The notes beneath the pieces were generated by a model. The model ran no database searches and had not been told where the DNA came from. It saw only the letters and a program-made list of their open reading frames with translations. Below are positions 31,841 to 45,300 of a stretch of DNA of 64,000 nt, piece after piece (position 1 is the first letter of the stretch; every line of letters starts with the position of its first letter). Location of the stretch: assembly GCA_030268105.1 (NCBI GenBank), contig BSDZ01000112.1, positions 124,001 to 188,000 of the forward strand, read 5' to 3'. The position numbers were made by a program, and so were the translations under genes. The DNA is from Volvox africanus. Lineage: Eukaryota > Chlorophyta > Chlorophyceae > Chlamydomonadales > Volvocaceae.

Positions 31841-32702
31841 AACTCGTTACAGTTAGGAGTGAAAGTACGACACACAAATAGTGCTAATATGCCTAAAGCA
31901 AAACATACGACAACTAGGCAAGCCATTATCAGCGGTAGCAATACATGCAAATTAACAAGCAACACATGGGGGTAGGCGTATCCACCCGGGAAGGAGGCCA
32001 AGCAAAGCACTGTACCGTACCGTACTGGGGCCTTGCTAAGAGCAGAACTGGCTAAGAGATTCGATAATCGATGAGCACTGGCAGGCACAGTGCCTCCCTT
32101 CCTTCCCAGCTGACGACAAGGTGTACCCAACCGATCAATATGGCCGGCAGCCCCGCCCCCACAGTGATGATAACGGTGTCCAGCCAGCAAAGTCGCAAAC
32201 ACTTCGGATACACATGCCGATACACAAATACACACACACATATATGAGATAGAGAATGATAGAGCTGCATTCAATGCCTCATTTCAGAGATTAGTCATGA
32301 GCACTTACACCCCACCTGTCAGCACGAAGGAAGCGCAATATAAGTCGCACGCGGCAAAGATACGTGTCATTGACACCCCAATCTATGGGAACACAGGCGC
32401 TCTCTTTGCGTCGCAGTATCTTCACGCTTTACCCAATTTACCCACATTTACAAGTATGTATGGAACATACCCACATTTTCAACAAGGCAGGGTCAACACA
32501 CCGCTCGAGAGGGGCTCGCTTATCTGAAATAGATATGCACGAATACATCGCTTACCTGAAATGGTTAACATATTGCATTATTGAGCACACATACACACAT
32601 GCCAGCTTTAACTAGCACACTACATCATACGAGCATCCAGCCACGTACGCAAGCAATACCATATGCATGCTAACGTGCACACATGAGTACGTACGTGCTT
32701 TA
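31841..32702. other. Intergenic, no gene seen
   Basis: Only short open frames without motifs, and a weak AC/CA-rich patch near 32,220-32,245. Nothing else supportable. Confidence 0.4.
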
Positions 32703-35093
32703 CGCCAGCTATAGGCAGGTAAAAGAACACATGCAGCAGCATCCGGACGTCGACGCCTACATCTCCTACAAAAGGTCAGCTGCTCTGACAGCTCACGTAG
32801 AGATGAGGGGCGAACAAATCGGTGTGACCTAATAAATCGAGGGACAATAGAGGCAACGTGGTGTGAACAGGTTACACAGCGAGTCAAAGCCCAAAAGTCC
32901 AGTGCGACCTTTGAGCGAAATTCGGCGTTCAATCACACTTTCGATCTGTTCAAGGACTGAAGGCACTAGCTTCGTCCCAGGGTCGACATTGTGTACGGCC
33001 GCTGCAGTCGGCAGGCCTCCCTTCCTCTTCCCTCTCGCCGGACCCGAGCTTGGACCTGCCCCGGCCAATCCCTGGGTCCCCGGGCCTGAACCACCATGAG
33101 TGCCGCGACCCGGTCGGCGCGCACGACCGTCACTGCAGCCATAGGTGACTTGCCGCCGGTTTCCCAGTCGATGGGCTCGGTCTCACAAGCCGGATCATGC
33201 GTTTGCACGGCATACACACAAGGCTAACGTATGGCGTGCATGTCACGTGGCTGAATCTCCGAGGAAAAGCGTCCAAGCAAAGCAGCAGTCAACTCGTTAA
33301 ACGTGAAGTCTTCCCGTGCAGCGGTCCACTGGTCATACCATGTTTTCGCCATACCCTTGAGGGTATTCCCTACGAAAAGACACTTCACAGCGTCACTTTC
33401 ACCACCATAGACCTACTGCAGGTACTTCCTAACATCACTCCGATATGAACAAGTTGAATCAGCAGTGCTACGCTCAGTATTCTTCTGTTTCCCATCGTGC
33501 GAGATCTACAGCTTCGGTACAGGAATAGAAAGTTTCATCACCTCATTGCCGTCGAAGCAACTTGGGCGCAGAGATGATGGCAGAACCCTTGTCCCTCAAC
33601 TCCATCGGGAGCCTCTGTGGCTGCCAAGAGTGGAACAAACGGATGGGCGGGAGTCTGTAGGATTGGCAGGACAACGGGATCTCAGACACCACAATTGACA
33701 ATCTCGTCAGGGCCCCTCCAAGATGTTCTAGGAACAGTAGTCAAGTCGGCTTGAATAACCCCACCAACCAATCCCATCTCATCACTCCCAGATGCCATGG
33801 GCAGATGATGTTGACCTTACAACCTGTTTGCTCTGAGGCAACCCACACAAGTATAGGTCGAGCACAATGCAATCGATTTCAATCCTACCGAAAGCACTTC
33901 CAAGCACTCCAGACAGATACAGCAAGTATCCGTTCAAGCATTCCCTAACCTCCGTCGTTCGTGCAATCAAGGCCTTCAACTGATTTGGACTCAGGTTCGG
34001 ACCAGTGGCCACAGCAACGAGCAAGGAACAATCCGTTTCACCTGTGGCTCGGAGCACAAGCTCATGCAAGCGACAAGGCGAAACTACACAAAAGGCAAGC
34101 AATTAAAACCGGAAGCAGCAGCGTTCATTATAGCACGCCCAAGATCCTCTGCGAAGGTTTCCCGAATAGACTAGACCAATTGCTGCCGATGTTAGTCATA
34201 GTACGGAGCTACTTACAAGAGATCAGGGCAAGACAGTCCGTGAACGAACCTGTCTAGCTAGCATATTTGTTATATCCCTCTTCGATGCTCATGCACTTAT
34301 CTGCATGTCTGGACTTCAAGTGTCAAGTGCCGAATGCTCACAAGACAGACCAAAGCATTCGGACGCGACCTCAGGGGCAGCGGAAGACTTCAGAGCGAAA
34401 AGGTTACAACATCCAGTCAATTAGGCGTGATGCGATGCATTCGGTTATCAGAACCGATGACAGGCGATCATCATCTAACTGGCTAATGGTGTGCAAGCTA
34501 GGCTCGGGCCAATAACAGAGTATAATAGATTTATATCATAATATCGAAGATAATCCGGATTAGGGCTTGGAAAAACGTGAGCTTATTTTATTCGGCTGTC
34601 CTTGCACATATTATACTCGCGGTACATCTCACACGAGATCGTCGATCCGCAAGAGTGACAAACCCTCACAACGTATCACAGGTATTCGCATAACATATTA
34701 TCAAGCCTTCCCGGCATTTATTTAATGCGAATGGCAGGATATCATTATTCGGTTGCTGACTAATCACTGTTGTCGTCGCAGTTCTCAAAATCATGCATAG
34801 CTTATGACAGCATTAAGGTAATAATATAAGAAATATTACTACTTACAAATTTATGACATTATAAGGCTGGTTAACCTTGTTCCTCGGGACAAGTCGTTGG
34901 TGGGCGCATTAGTGATACAAGTGGCAAACGCAAGACCGAGAAACCAGATTTCATTTGATTCCTGAATTCAACTCAACTATAAAAGTATATACATATATAT
35001 TTTCTTAATAGAAATGCATAAATTTTGTTCGCCTATCGTCTTGTTTGGTCCCATCGAACCATGCATCGACGATAATCGAACCGTCATACAACA
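32703..35093 (-). mobile_element. Element E: truncated A-family element (5' half)
   Basis: In minus orientation: an 826-bp 5' LTR (34268-35093, TGTTAT to CATACAACA), then gag remnants (33,970-33,070), then the start of pol (IESVIERRISLKGRTGLLGFDSLCNLF). It is truncated near 32,703 before protease. The gag C terminus with the zinc knuckle is deleted, so the basic linker (GPSSGPARGKRKGG) runs into pol. Stops are frequent, so this is an old copy. Confidence 0.85.
34268..35093 (-). repeat. LTR of element E
   Basis: 826 bp. It shares GCGGAAGACTTCA, TCCTTGCACATATTATACTCGC-type and TATTCGGTTGCTGAC segments with the LTRs of A and D, and has the AT hairpin at about 34,821-34,850. Confidence 0.85.
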
Positions 35094-36358
35094 CCATGAC
35101 ATAGATACAGGTATACACGTAAAGAACAAGTGAGGGGTCTGCTTTTCCGATTGATTAAGATTGTACGATGGCGTCGTACTTTTGATATTGTCATTCCTAA
35201 GCAAGCAGCAAAGCTGGCAAGGGCATCAGCATTACGAGCGAATTGCTGACAAAGATTGATTCCGAATAGGAAATCTCCCGTGAAATGTTTCTTTTGTTAG
35301 ACGACACCGAAAACGTTTCCTAGTCAATATAATCTTTCTATATCTGTTGAATTGCCTTGAGCCACAGACGGTCGACTTCGTTCAAAACTCCATCTAGATA
35401 CGATGTCATAGATACAAACATATCGGGCAAATCTTCCTGACCGTTCAAGCCGTATTACGTTGTTTTTCTACAAACCCACCCTGTCAACCATAGGATCGGT
35501 TAATCAAGTCTGACAGGCAGGGCTTTAGGCCAGTAATAATACCTAATAAACATTTCTTATAATTCGAGGATTGAGTGCAAAGAGCGAGAGGTCTAGTTGC
35601 TATAATACATATCATTACATTTAGAGATTGATGATGATATTTTTGATTACGATCTCGCAGGCAAGCACGAGCCTGCTGATAAGAAGTAAGACTTGCTTCG
35701 TAGTAGGGTCTCAAACCCTAAGGCTCAAAGAAGCCACAAGCGTAAGCGACCAGGAGGTTGATCAAAGTAAAATGGAAATAGAGAGTCCAAAGTTGCATGG
35801 ATAAGCTAAACTAATCGGTAAGGGAAGAGAAGAAATGTCCCTTGGAACCTTGGCTTATTAGTAATGCACTGAACGACCATTAAAACGGGTGCTATGAATA
35901 GCTAGGGCATGGAACAGTCGCTATTTAGCCATCGTTTTCGCAGAGGATGGTGGAGCTATGCGCCATTCGTCAGCTAGCAAGTAAAAGGGGTGCGCGCTTC
36001 AGCATAGCTGGGTACCGCATACATTTTTTCATTCACCGAATACGACAGTCCGTGACAAGCTACAACAGTAATTGGGCGCTATTCGGCAAACCATAGCTAC
36101 TGACAATATTCTTTCTTTTTCATAGGGCGTTTCCCGTCCGCGATGAAACGTTAGGAAACGTCCGCAGCCGTCGAAAGTATGTGTTCCTCGCGATGGACTG
36201 GTACGTGCTTATAGCACGAAATATCAGAGTTGCCTAATGGATTCAAATAAAGATTCGAAGGCATGAGATTTAGACTCACAGACGCATTTTCGACCAGACT
36301 CGGTTCGGCGATACCAGCGCGGACAACTTTATACCAGAAAGAATCTGGAGCTAGAAAC
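35094..36358. other. 5' flank of the guanylyl cyclase gene
   Basis: No repeat, RNA or convincing ORF. The promoter of the plus-strand cyclase gene should lie here, but no TATA-like box can be placed with confidence. Confidence 0.4.
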
Positions 36359-37603
36359 ATGAAGAAATGGCTATCGTGTTTTTCTTGTGCTACTGATGGA
36401 GAGCGAAATCAACGATGTCCGCCTGAAGGGACGTTATCGTGCGGGTCGGACATTTACTGTTCTACATTTCCAATATCAAGACCAAGTAACTCAGACCTCA
36501 ATATCAAGCATATATCACAATGGGAACTAGCGCTGAAATATGGTCGCTTCGCCGACGCCGTGCTCGTCCTCGCATGTCCGCGAGCTCTATTGGACCCCAA
36601 CACTAATGGCGCGCTTTGCGAGCTGGAACCCGTCTACTTCAATCTTTCAGCTATGAAGATGCTTGGGCTGTCTTTATCTGAAATGTCCGGGAAAGAAACC
36701 TATGAATTCCAAACGGACTTACTAAATGCGATTCGGGAGTTGGAGCCCTCACTTCTCCAAGACGCACGTGAACACCTCCGTCAATTTGTTTCCAATAAGC
36801 TACCTGGAAATGGTACTCTGCAAATCAACTCCCGCAGAAATCCGCAAGTCGGCAGCCCACAAGCCCTCCCAAACAGATCAAACGAACACGCCCAAGATAC
36901 CGCAGACGTTAGCAGCTTACCCCAGTCCGCTCCTGTCACGATGGCCGCATCCATTCCAAGGCCCTGGAAGCACGTGGTTTTGGATATCGTGATGTACGAA
37001 TCAAGCGGTATGTCAACGGGTCATGCAAACGACGTGGCCCAGCCCTCTACGACCATGAATTGTAGTACCCTGCTGCAACGCCCGGTCCCTCAACGCCGAC
37101 GGAGCTTGCTCTCCAGAGTCGCCACCAGCCAAACCGGAATGGTGGCAAAAACATTTTATCCCAAGGACAGCAAATGCAAGGCCCCTGACGCCACTACTTC
37201 CCATGGCCGTATGGTCGTTCCTGCCGTCGTCCTCCTCTTCCAACTTCACCTTCAGCGGCCACCACATCCGACCTCATATCCACAATCAACCGACACCGAG
37301 GGACTCTTGCAAAAGACCACCGGAAGCATTTGGTCCCTCTCTCCGGTTTCCGCCCTTCCCACTGACAGCAGTATTCACGGGGTGACGGACAGTGCACTGC
37401 TCCCCGCGCCACAAGCTAATGTGATGACCTTCCCTACACCTTGTGACAGCAGCCCTTATCCCCCAACGGACACGGGCCTGCCCGATGCGGCAGCTTGCGA
37501 GGGGGGCAGCGGCAGGGCCCGCAACGAAGCAATAATGCACCTGGGACTGCAACAGCTCCGTCGACAGCACTCCAGGACATTCAGGGTTCTGCAGCAGCAT
37601 CAG
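36359..37603 (+). CDS. Cyclase exon 1: N terminus and first PAS-like segment
   Basis: 415 codons. After the Cys-containing start, residues about 60-170 carry a PAS-like pattern ([26 protein letters not shown]). The rest is a Ser/Pro/Thr-rich linker of low complexity. The donor is CAG|GTGACG in phase 0. Confidence 0.85.
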
Positions 37604-40600
37604 GTGACGTACAACAAGTGATTTTCATTTTGTTTTCACATTTTTAAGCAATACAATTGATACAATTCACTGCAAACATTGATTTCTTGATATTAACTTC
37701 TTGTTATGCCTTTATGAGTGTTATTATTGTTTTAAGATTTGTTGTTGTAATTTCATTATATTGTTTGTGATGATATCTGGTAAAGACGTCTTATTGTTTG
37801 GATTATTTTGGTGTCTTTCTCTCCGGAGACATTTAAAACTTGCCTTAGTAGTTTCATCCTGCTGCACTGATCTATTTCCTACCTGGCTGCCGGAAGGCTT
37901 TTTTTCACCAAGACAACACGTAACGACCTGCCTGCCACCAGCTCCGTCCAGCCAGTCCGTCCCTCAGTCTCCTTGTTTTTCCTATGCACAATGATGCTGC
38001 AGCCTTCACTATTTCAACGTGGTGGCTCCATTATTCGGCCAGCGGCAGCACGATGGGCTGAGCGGTATAAACTGGCAGCATCGGCGGCCTCGGCAGGCGG
38101 CAAGAACGGAGAGGCCGCCACCTCAGCCTCAACCACTCCAGCTGCTAGGTCAGGTGAGGCAGGATTTAGAGCCGCATTGGCAGCAGCACCTGCGGCGGCC
38201 GAGATGGCATCTGCGACATCGGTAACAGCAGAAGAAGAAGGGAGCCTGCTGGAGACCTCATTGCTCCGCCACTGCTTGTCTTCACCGTCAAAGAATATCG
38301 CTGATTATTTCCGAGCGCGCGAGGGGATGGTGTTGTCGGGGCTGACGCCTGTGGTGACCGCATTCGGCGGCCCCGGATGCATGGAAGTGCTCTACCAAAA
38401 TGTGACGGTAAGGTAGTGATACGTGATTTGGATGCCTGAGCTATGCGTTCGGACTGGCTGACAGACAGGCTGAAACACGTCGTAACACAGTACTCATTTA
38501 TTAGAATATAGAGGGTATTTTATGGGGAATCTGGGATTTGTTTTGTGTTCGGGTCTCAGAATGGTGCATGCGTGCTTTTGATTTGAGGCAGGAATTGACA
38601 GATACGCTGTGGTAGTCGTATGCGTACGGCACACGCTTCCAAAATATAAGGTGCTCGCCCAAAGTATAAGGTGCTAGAACCACCTTTTCAGCACCTCGAG
38701 AGTCCTTGGGGTACTCCGATTGGGACAGCAATTGATATAGAATCAGCCATACATGTCCCCTACTCAGTACCCAAGTCAGGTCCTTATGGTCTCTCAGCCC
38801 TCACAGGTTTCTCAACCTTCTCAAGTTTCTCAACACTAAATAATGAAATATGAAGTCATGCAGCATATGATTACATAAATTTAACGATTATCAATAACAC
38901 ATCTAGGCACCAATTCTTATGTCCGTCTACATTTTCAACTGACTCCTGATCATTTGTTTAGATATCCATGGGGCTACCGCTGTACCTGCTCTCCTGCCCA
39001 GCCAGAGAGTTACGGTGGCTGTGTGGGTCGCGGGGTCTGCTGCCCCGCTTTCCCGCACTGCCACTGTCTTGACTGACATGGCTCAGAGATATTCGGGACG
39101 TTGACAGAAATGTGCGCATAGGCCCTTCAAGACCCGATAATTAATGTTCAGAGATATGAAGATAAAAACACCCTAGCATAAAAGCGACAAGCTGATGTGA
39201 GATCATCACATGCCAAAACCCTTAGCGCCCACTGTATGCAGATGTTGTCAAAGTAGGTAATGGTAGCAATCCCCTTACAAACGTTTCCCCTTGCGGGCTA
39301 TCCCCGTAATTAAAAACGTGTCTATGGTGAAAGCAATAAAGCATGCCAAGGTGTGCTGCACACTAGTTTCATCAGAAACAAGGTATTTATTTGGGACTAC
39401 AGAGTATCTTCCACCACTACATCCTCCAGCCATATGCACCATCCCCACTAGTTCCGCCTCCAGATGCCCCTCTCTTGGCTCCTACATCCCATTCTCTTGG
39501 CTCCTTCATCTTAAGTGGTGACGCCCCTTGCATGAGGAGGTCCCACTATTTTTTATTATTGCGAAGGCAATTTCCTATCATGAAGGCAGCCTGATGATAG
39601 CCCCCCCTCTTTCACCACATCTGCCTATTGGGGAGCCCTGTCCTCACCGCATCTGCATATGGAACGATAATCTAGATACGTTCGGGACCCCCATCACCGC
39701 ATGTGGATATATACTGTTGCAGCTGCATCTAGCTAGCTACGCACTTTAGACCCTCGTTATATCACATTTGAAAATTCAGACGCAGTACGGTCCTGACAAT
39801 GCGTTCAAGTAATGAACACATAATACGAGTGAAGAAGTCTGACCGAATATCACAACAGCTAGCGTACTGCCGATTTAACAGAGGTACAGCTCCAATTACG
39901 CGATTGTTGCTAGAATGGATTGCTACAAATCCCAACTGATACACCATTTGATAACTCCCTGCAGTAAACATAATGACTACATGAAAAAAGACCGGAATAA
40001 CCTAGCTAATAAAGAGCTCAGAAATGCTTTGAATAGCTTTGAACTTGACAAAAAGAAATCAGTGCATTTTCTTCGCGATGGCATGAATTCTCGGGGGCCT
40101 TACATGATTAGCACTCCCTACAGTGGAGAAAAATGTACCGCTGAAAGATTAAAAAATGTACTACAAAAATTAAAATAACTAAAATCAACTAATACATATG
40201 AAATACGATTTTAATCATTGAGATTACTAGGCTAGTTAAGTAAAGCTATAGCAATTAACAGGCGTAGCAAGCACACAGAACTGATGCCATAGGCAGCCGA
40301 TGCGTATTCATGGCAACATACTCATGCGTACTCATGTTCCGTCCATTCATAACAATGCCTACATCATTTCCAACTGACTATACATCCATCCTACTAATCC
40401 CACACAAGCAATGGCCTACCATTATTTGAATGGATAAAACAAATAAAACTACTGACCATCTGCATACATGTAATCAAATCTGCTGTAAGCAAGTTCACCG
40501 CCTCCAGCTGTTTCTTGCTGAGGCCCACGTGCTTTAATGCCCACTGAACTGCTGTCAGGTTGTCCTTGACTGCCAGTAGGCCAACAAGGGCCAGCGCACC

Positions 40601-42280
40601 TGCAACCATGCACACACTTGTCTCTGGATGCTACATCCAAGATATAGACACAGACAGATAGAGTGCATACATCACCAGCTGGGGATATTGTACCCCACCT
40701 TCTGGACACCATTAAGCTTCCGTTCCTTCAGTTTGAAGGACACATCAGAGGGAGGCATGTAGATTTGGGTACTGTCGCCCAGCTTCCGCACTTTGCTGAC
40801 GACCATGACATCAATGCAGCCATCAGCGGAGTCCTCCACAGTCTGCATGCATGTGTTATGAGGCAATACGATTTTAAATATTCACAGGATAAACAAAAGG
40901 TCAGGCAGCTCACTAGCCTGGGAGGAGTGGCCCTGCGGCAAGATTGGAGGGCCCAGTGGCAGTGTGCATGGCGGCAGCTTTATAGATGTTGGGACACCGA
41001 ACAATTGAGCAATAATTTTGGTTTTCCCTCATAATGGGTTGTATTCTTCGTTAACTAAGATTGTCAGACAGGACAGCCTATCCTTTACTGTTCTTTATAT
41101 CCTTTTTTTAAGTCATCAGATTAAAGACGGACAAAGAACATTCTTCGAGATGCAAATTCTGAAATCTTTTTTATCTTACTTATCATTACTTATCGTTCTT
41201 TACGTCATTCTTAAAACGGTGTTGTATGGTAGGATTTTTATAAATGAATCGCAATTTGGTTTTCTGAATGCATTGACAGAATTGGGTCGTCTTTAAGCCT
41301 GCTCTCAATTCCACCACAATGGTAACCAACCCTGTATCCCCGTCTTGTCTTGCTTCCCCGCTTCTCCCGTCAGAGTATTTTGTATTTCGGTTTGAGAGCT
41401 CAACCGAAAACTAACAACGGTTGCACAGTGACCAAGGCCCCAGAGGATGGCAGCAGCACCCTCACCGAACTCTTCTCCTTTGAGCCCAGTAAGGTACGGC
41501 GTATGGTATGGATGATTGGGTACAGCCCACATGTCATGGCCCCCCAACTGATCTATCAAAACCTGCCATGTTATAATTTCCATAATGAACAACAATTCTT
41601 GTTGGAACCACTATGGGATGATCCAAATCCCCAACAATAGTTGGTGTCAGCTTCCTTGAAGCCGGGAAAAAGGCGGGGCCCCACTATCTGCACCTTGTGA
41701 TGATGGCTACACATTTTTCTCAGCAACATATGAGATGCCTTGCAACATAGAATGTATATGGCTGTAATCATTGCTTTTCAGCTAGGCGGAATTTCATGTT
41801 TGGTTCATGATGTACACACACACACACATGCACACATGCCATGGGCAACCCTACAGGGCGGGGTCCCCTGAGGCGCTTGACGCTGGGGCCCCACCAACCA
41901 AACTTGATCTGGCATCCAAAATTATGATGTGACTTTCCCAATCCCTCTCCATCTCGCTCTCCCTTCTGCAGCTCCAGCGCTTGCTGAATGATGTCTTGAC
42001 TGAGGGACGGGTTTGGCGCGGTAGGTATCACCAGCCTGCTGACGACTGACGGGCCCTCGACGACCCTAGGCTATGCAACCCCTCAGTTCCCCAACCCACA
42101 GGCCAGGCCAGGCCAGGCTACGTGGCCTGACCGGCCAGCCGGCGGTGTACTACTACTACTACTACTATCATCATCATCATTATATTATTTTTAATATTCT
42201 TATTCTTATTCTTATTCTTATTCTTATTATTCTTATTCTTATTCTTATTATTCTTATTATTCTTATTATTCTTATTATTC

Positions 42281-42366
<86 letters not shown>

Positions 42367-45300
42367 GTAATCGTATTCTTCTACTACTACTACTAATGCA
42401 GTTCATTCACCCTGCAATGTATGGGTGCGTGCGTGCATGTGTGTGTAAGTTTATGTATGTGTGTGTGTGTGTGCACCGCCTGTAAACCTCTCGATGTCTA
42501 AACTATGAAAAAGATATCACACGGTACAGATATTGGGCGCCCCACCCTTTGCCTGCCTTCAAGGAAGCCGAAACCAACTCTTGTTTCCTAAGCCTAGACC
42601 CCCCGTACCGTTGCCATATCATGTATTTCAACATACTTTGTAAAGTCACTCTAACAACCCAAACCTGACAGAAACATCTCATTAAATCCTACTGCCTTGC
42701 ACTGATCCACAGGCATCGTGCAAGTGCCTGCGACTTGCCACCCAAGGCTAGCTCAACTACACCGAGCCCAACAGACTATGATTAATCCCACCATCGACTT
42801 GATCAGCAGTGGCGCCCCTTCAGCTGCTGCAGCCAGATGCACCACTGCACATTCCTCCTCTACTGTGTCACTTATCCAAACTGCCACTGCCCTTCAATGC
42901 CCGATTCCTGTACTATCGGAACCACCAACTCAGCAACAGTCAGACACATTTCCGATTTTGTCAGTTGGGACTCAGCTGACAAAGTCGTCACCACACGTGC
43001 AGCAGGGTTCTGATGCCACAATTGCACAGGCGCTATCACCAAAGGCAGCAGCAGCGGCGGCAGTGGCAGCAAAGGATCACCCCTCTTCCATTGGTATCAT
43101 GAACTCACTGCTGCCGGTATGGCCGCCAGTGGCGACACTGGCGGTGCCGACGCCAACACAGACGCAAGCTTCCTCTGCTGCGGAGTACGCAGGCAGCAGT
43201 ATTGATACCTACTCCATTATACTGTCGACTACGGATGGGCTGACTCCGGCTACTGCGATGGCTACAGCCGACGTGGACCCTCTGAGGAAGATAATTGGCA
43301 ACTCCGAGATGGATCCGCTGGTGGGTCAGTTGGTCGTTGGTTGGTTCAGTAGTTGTGCATGCTGCTGCCCCGCCGATGCAATTTTGACAGTGAGAACTCA
43401 TCACCGATGATCCTTGAGGTGACACGGATCCACTTCATCATCACCATTCATTTTATTTTTACGTTCCCCCGAGCAATCCTGTATCAGGTGGGTGCTGAAA
43501 AGGCCTCTCGAGATGCTGAGTACGTTTGTGGTTTGCTTTCGGCACTTGATAATTAAGGTTGTGTGTACACTGCTGTACAATTGCTGTTACATTCTACCCC
43601 CCTTCAGGAGGGCACGTCCCGGGCATTATGGTCTTTTCAGCATGCCTGTGCCCAACCCAGCCATGGGTCTTTCCCAGGTTACACATGCCCCACACGGCAT
43701 GCATACACGGCTAGCTCTCACGGGGTTTTCAAGCACAAACAGCCGCTACATCGTCTGATCAACTGCATCTACTTCGTCTGCAGGGTCAACAGGACTACGT
43801 CAGACCAGTCGTTCAGAATAGATGCAATCTGCCGGGACATTGCGGCCCGAGGCTGACAATTAGATATCCAGTTTAGTGTCAAAAAGGCATCCCGAGATAC
43901 TGAGTAGGTGGTGCTTTTGGACGACTACTACAGATCCAGAGCCATAATGCCTTGAAATCTAAAATCTTTGCAATACGGCAATGGTGAAGCCGTGCGTGCA
44001 CCTTCATTTTCTTGACTCCAAGTTACAATAGCGTTACCGGCTCCGAAACCCAAGCGTTCTGTGTGCGGAACCCTCCTCCATCCCGCAGGCCACTTCCACA
44101 TGGGGTCTTATAATCGACGCCCCCGAACAACAGCTTACGAGTCATGAAGTCCCCCGCCGGGCAGCCACCGAAGGCATCTCAAGATTTATGGCAGCCGTCG
44201 GAGTGCAGTACAAACCCAACAAGGCAAACCTCGGCGCCGCCGTCGCCGCCTTGAACCCGTCCTCCCGTCGGTCAATTTGTAAGACCTCATCAGTTTTCAT
44301 GCGTGAAAGGAGCTGCGGCTCAGATGCTAATGCTTCCATCATGTCTTTACTGTTATCACCACCAGGCACGCCACTGCCGGAAGGTTGCGCCTCCATTGGA
44401 CCTATAGTGGGGATCAGTGTCGGTAAAAGGGATGATGCCGCTGCCACAGCCGACAAGCGGCAGCCGCCACCAGTGTCACTGGTTTCCCAATACAGCCATC
44501 AGCCGTCATCACCCAGAGTTGATGATTCCACAACGGCCGCCAACAATGCGATCTACGGCCGTGCCGGTGGCAACGGTTGCCCGGATAGCAGCATTACCCC
44601 GGCCTCGTTCTCGACCGTGGGCCGTACACTTTCTATGGTGGACCTCAACCAGCATCATCGCTCATCCTGCAGCGTAGGTGGACCTCGTCAGTGCCATAGC
44701 CGCACCGACTTGGGCCCGGCCGACTTCAGTCGCAGAACTGTCCCACGGATCGTTACATTTGCTAGCACATTGCGCAGCACACCGAGCGCGGCACAGGTTG
44801 CACTCCAGGCTGCGATGGCCAGCAGCCTGACAGTCAGTAGCCGCTGGTCAGTGGTGGAGCCGCCGCCGCCCCCGCCGCTGCCGTCTGCATCACGGCCATT
44901 CCGTAACCCTAAGAGCTGGACGAATGGGTTTCAGGAATTCATGAAAAGGCAGGAGGACAAGGGGTTATGTATCGAGCCAAGTATCTCACCCCACCGCAAC
45001 TGCCAAATCTCCAGCGGCTTGCTGGACGTCGGCGAGTCGCCTGCGACGGCGTGCACTGCAACGGCATTGTTGGACTCAGATAAGATGCGTATCGCGAGTG
45101 CGGGTGGCGGCAGTGATGGTATTGGTGGTTCTACCCGTCCGGCTACCTTTGGAGGGGTTCTTGATAACGGACAACAAGACCGTGGATATACCAATGAAGC
45201 TGCGGCGGTGGGTAGCAGACCCGTCGCCAAAGCGAGGGTGATTGACATGATGAATGGCAACAGAAGAGGTAACGGTGAGAGCAAGACCAACAACGGAGGC

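Noticed and set aside
42073..42396. 107-residue frame rich in Ile and Met
   Set aside because: Pure translation of the microsatellite.
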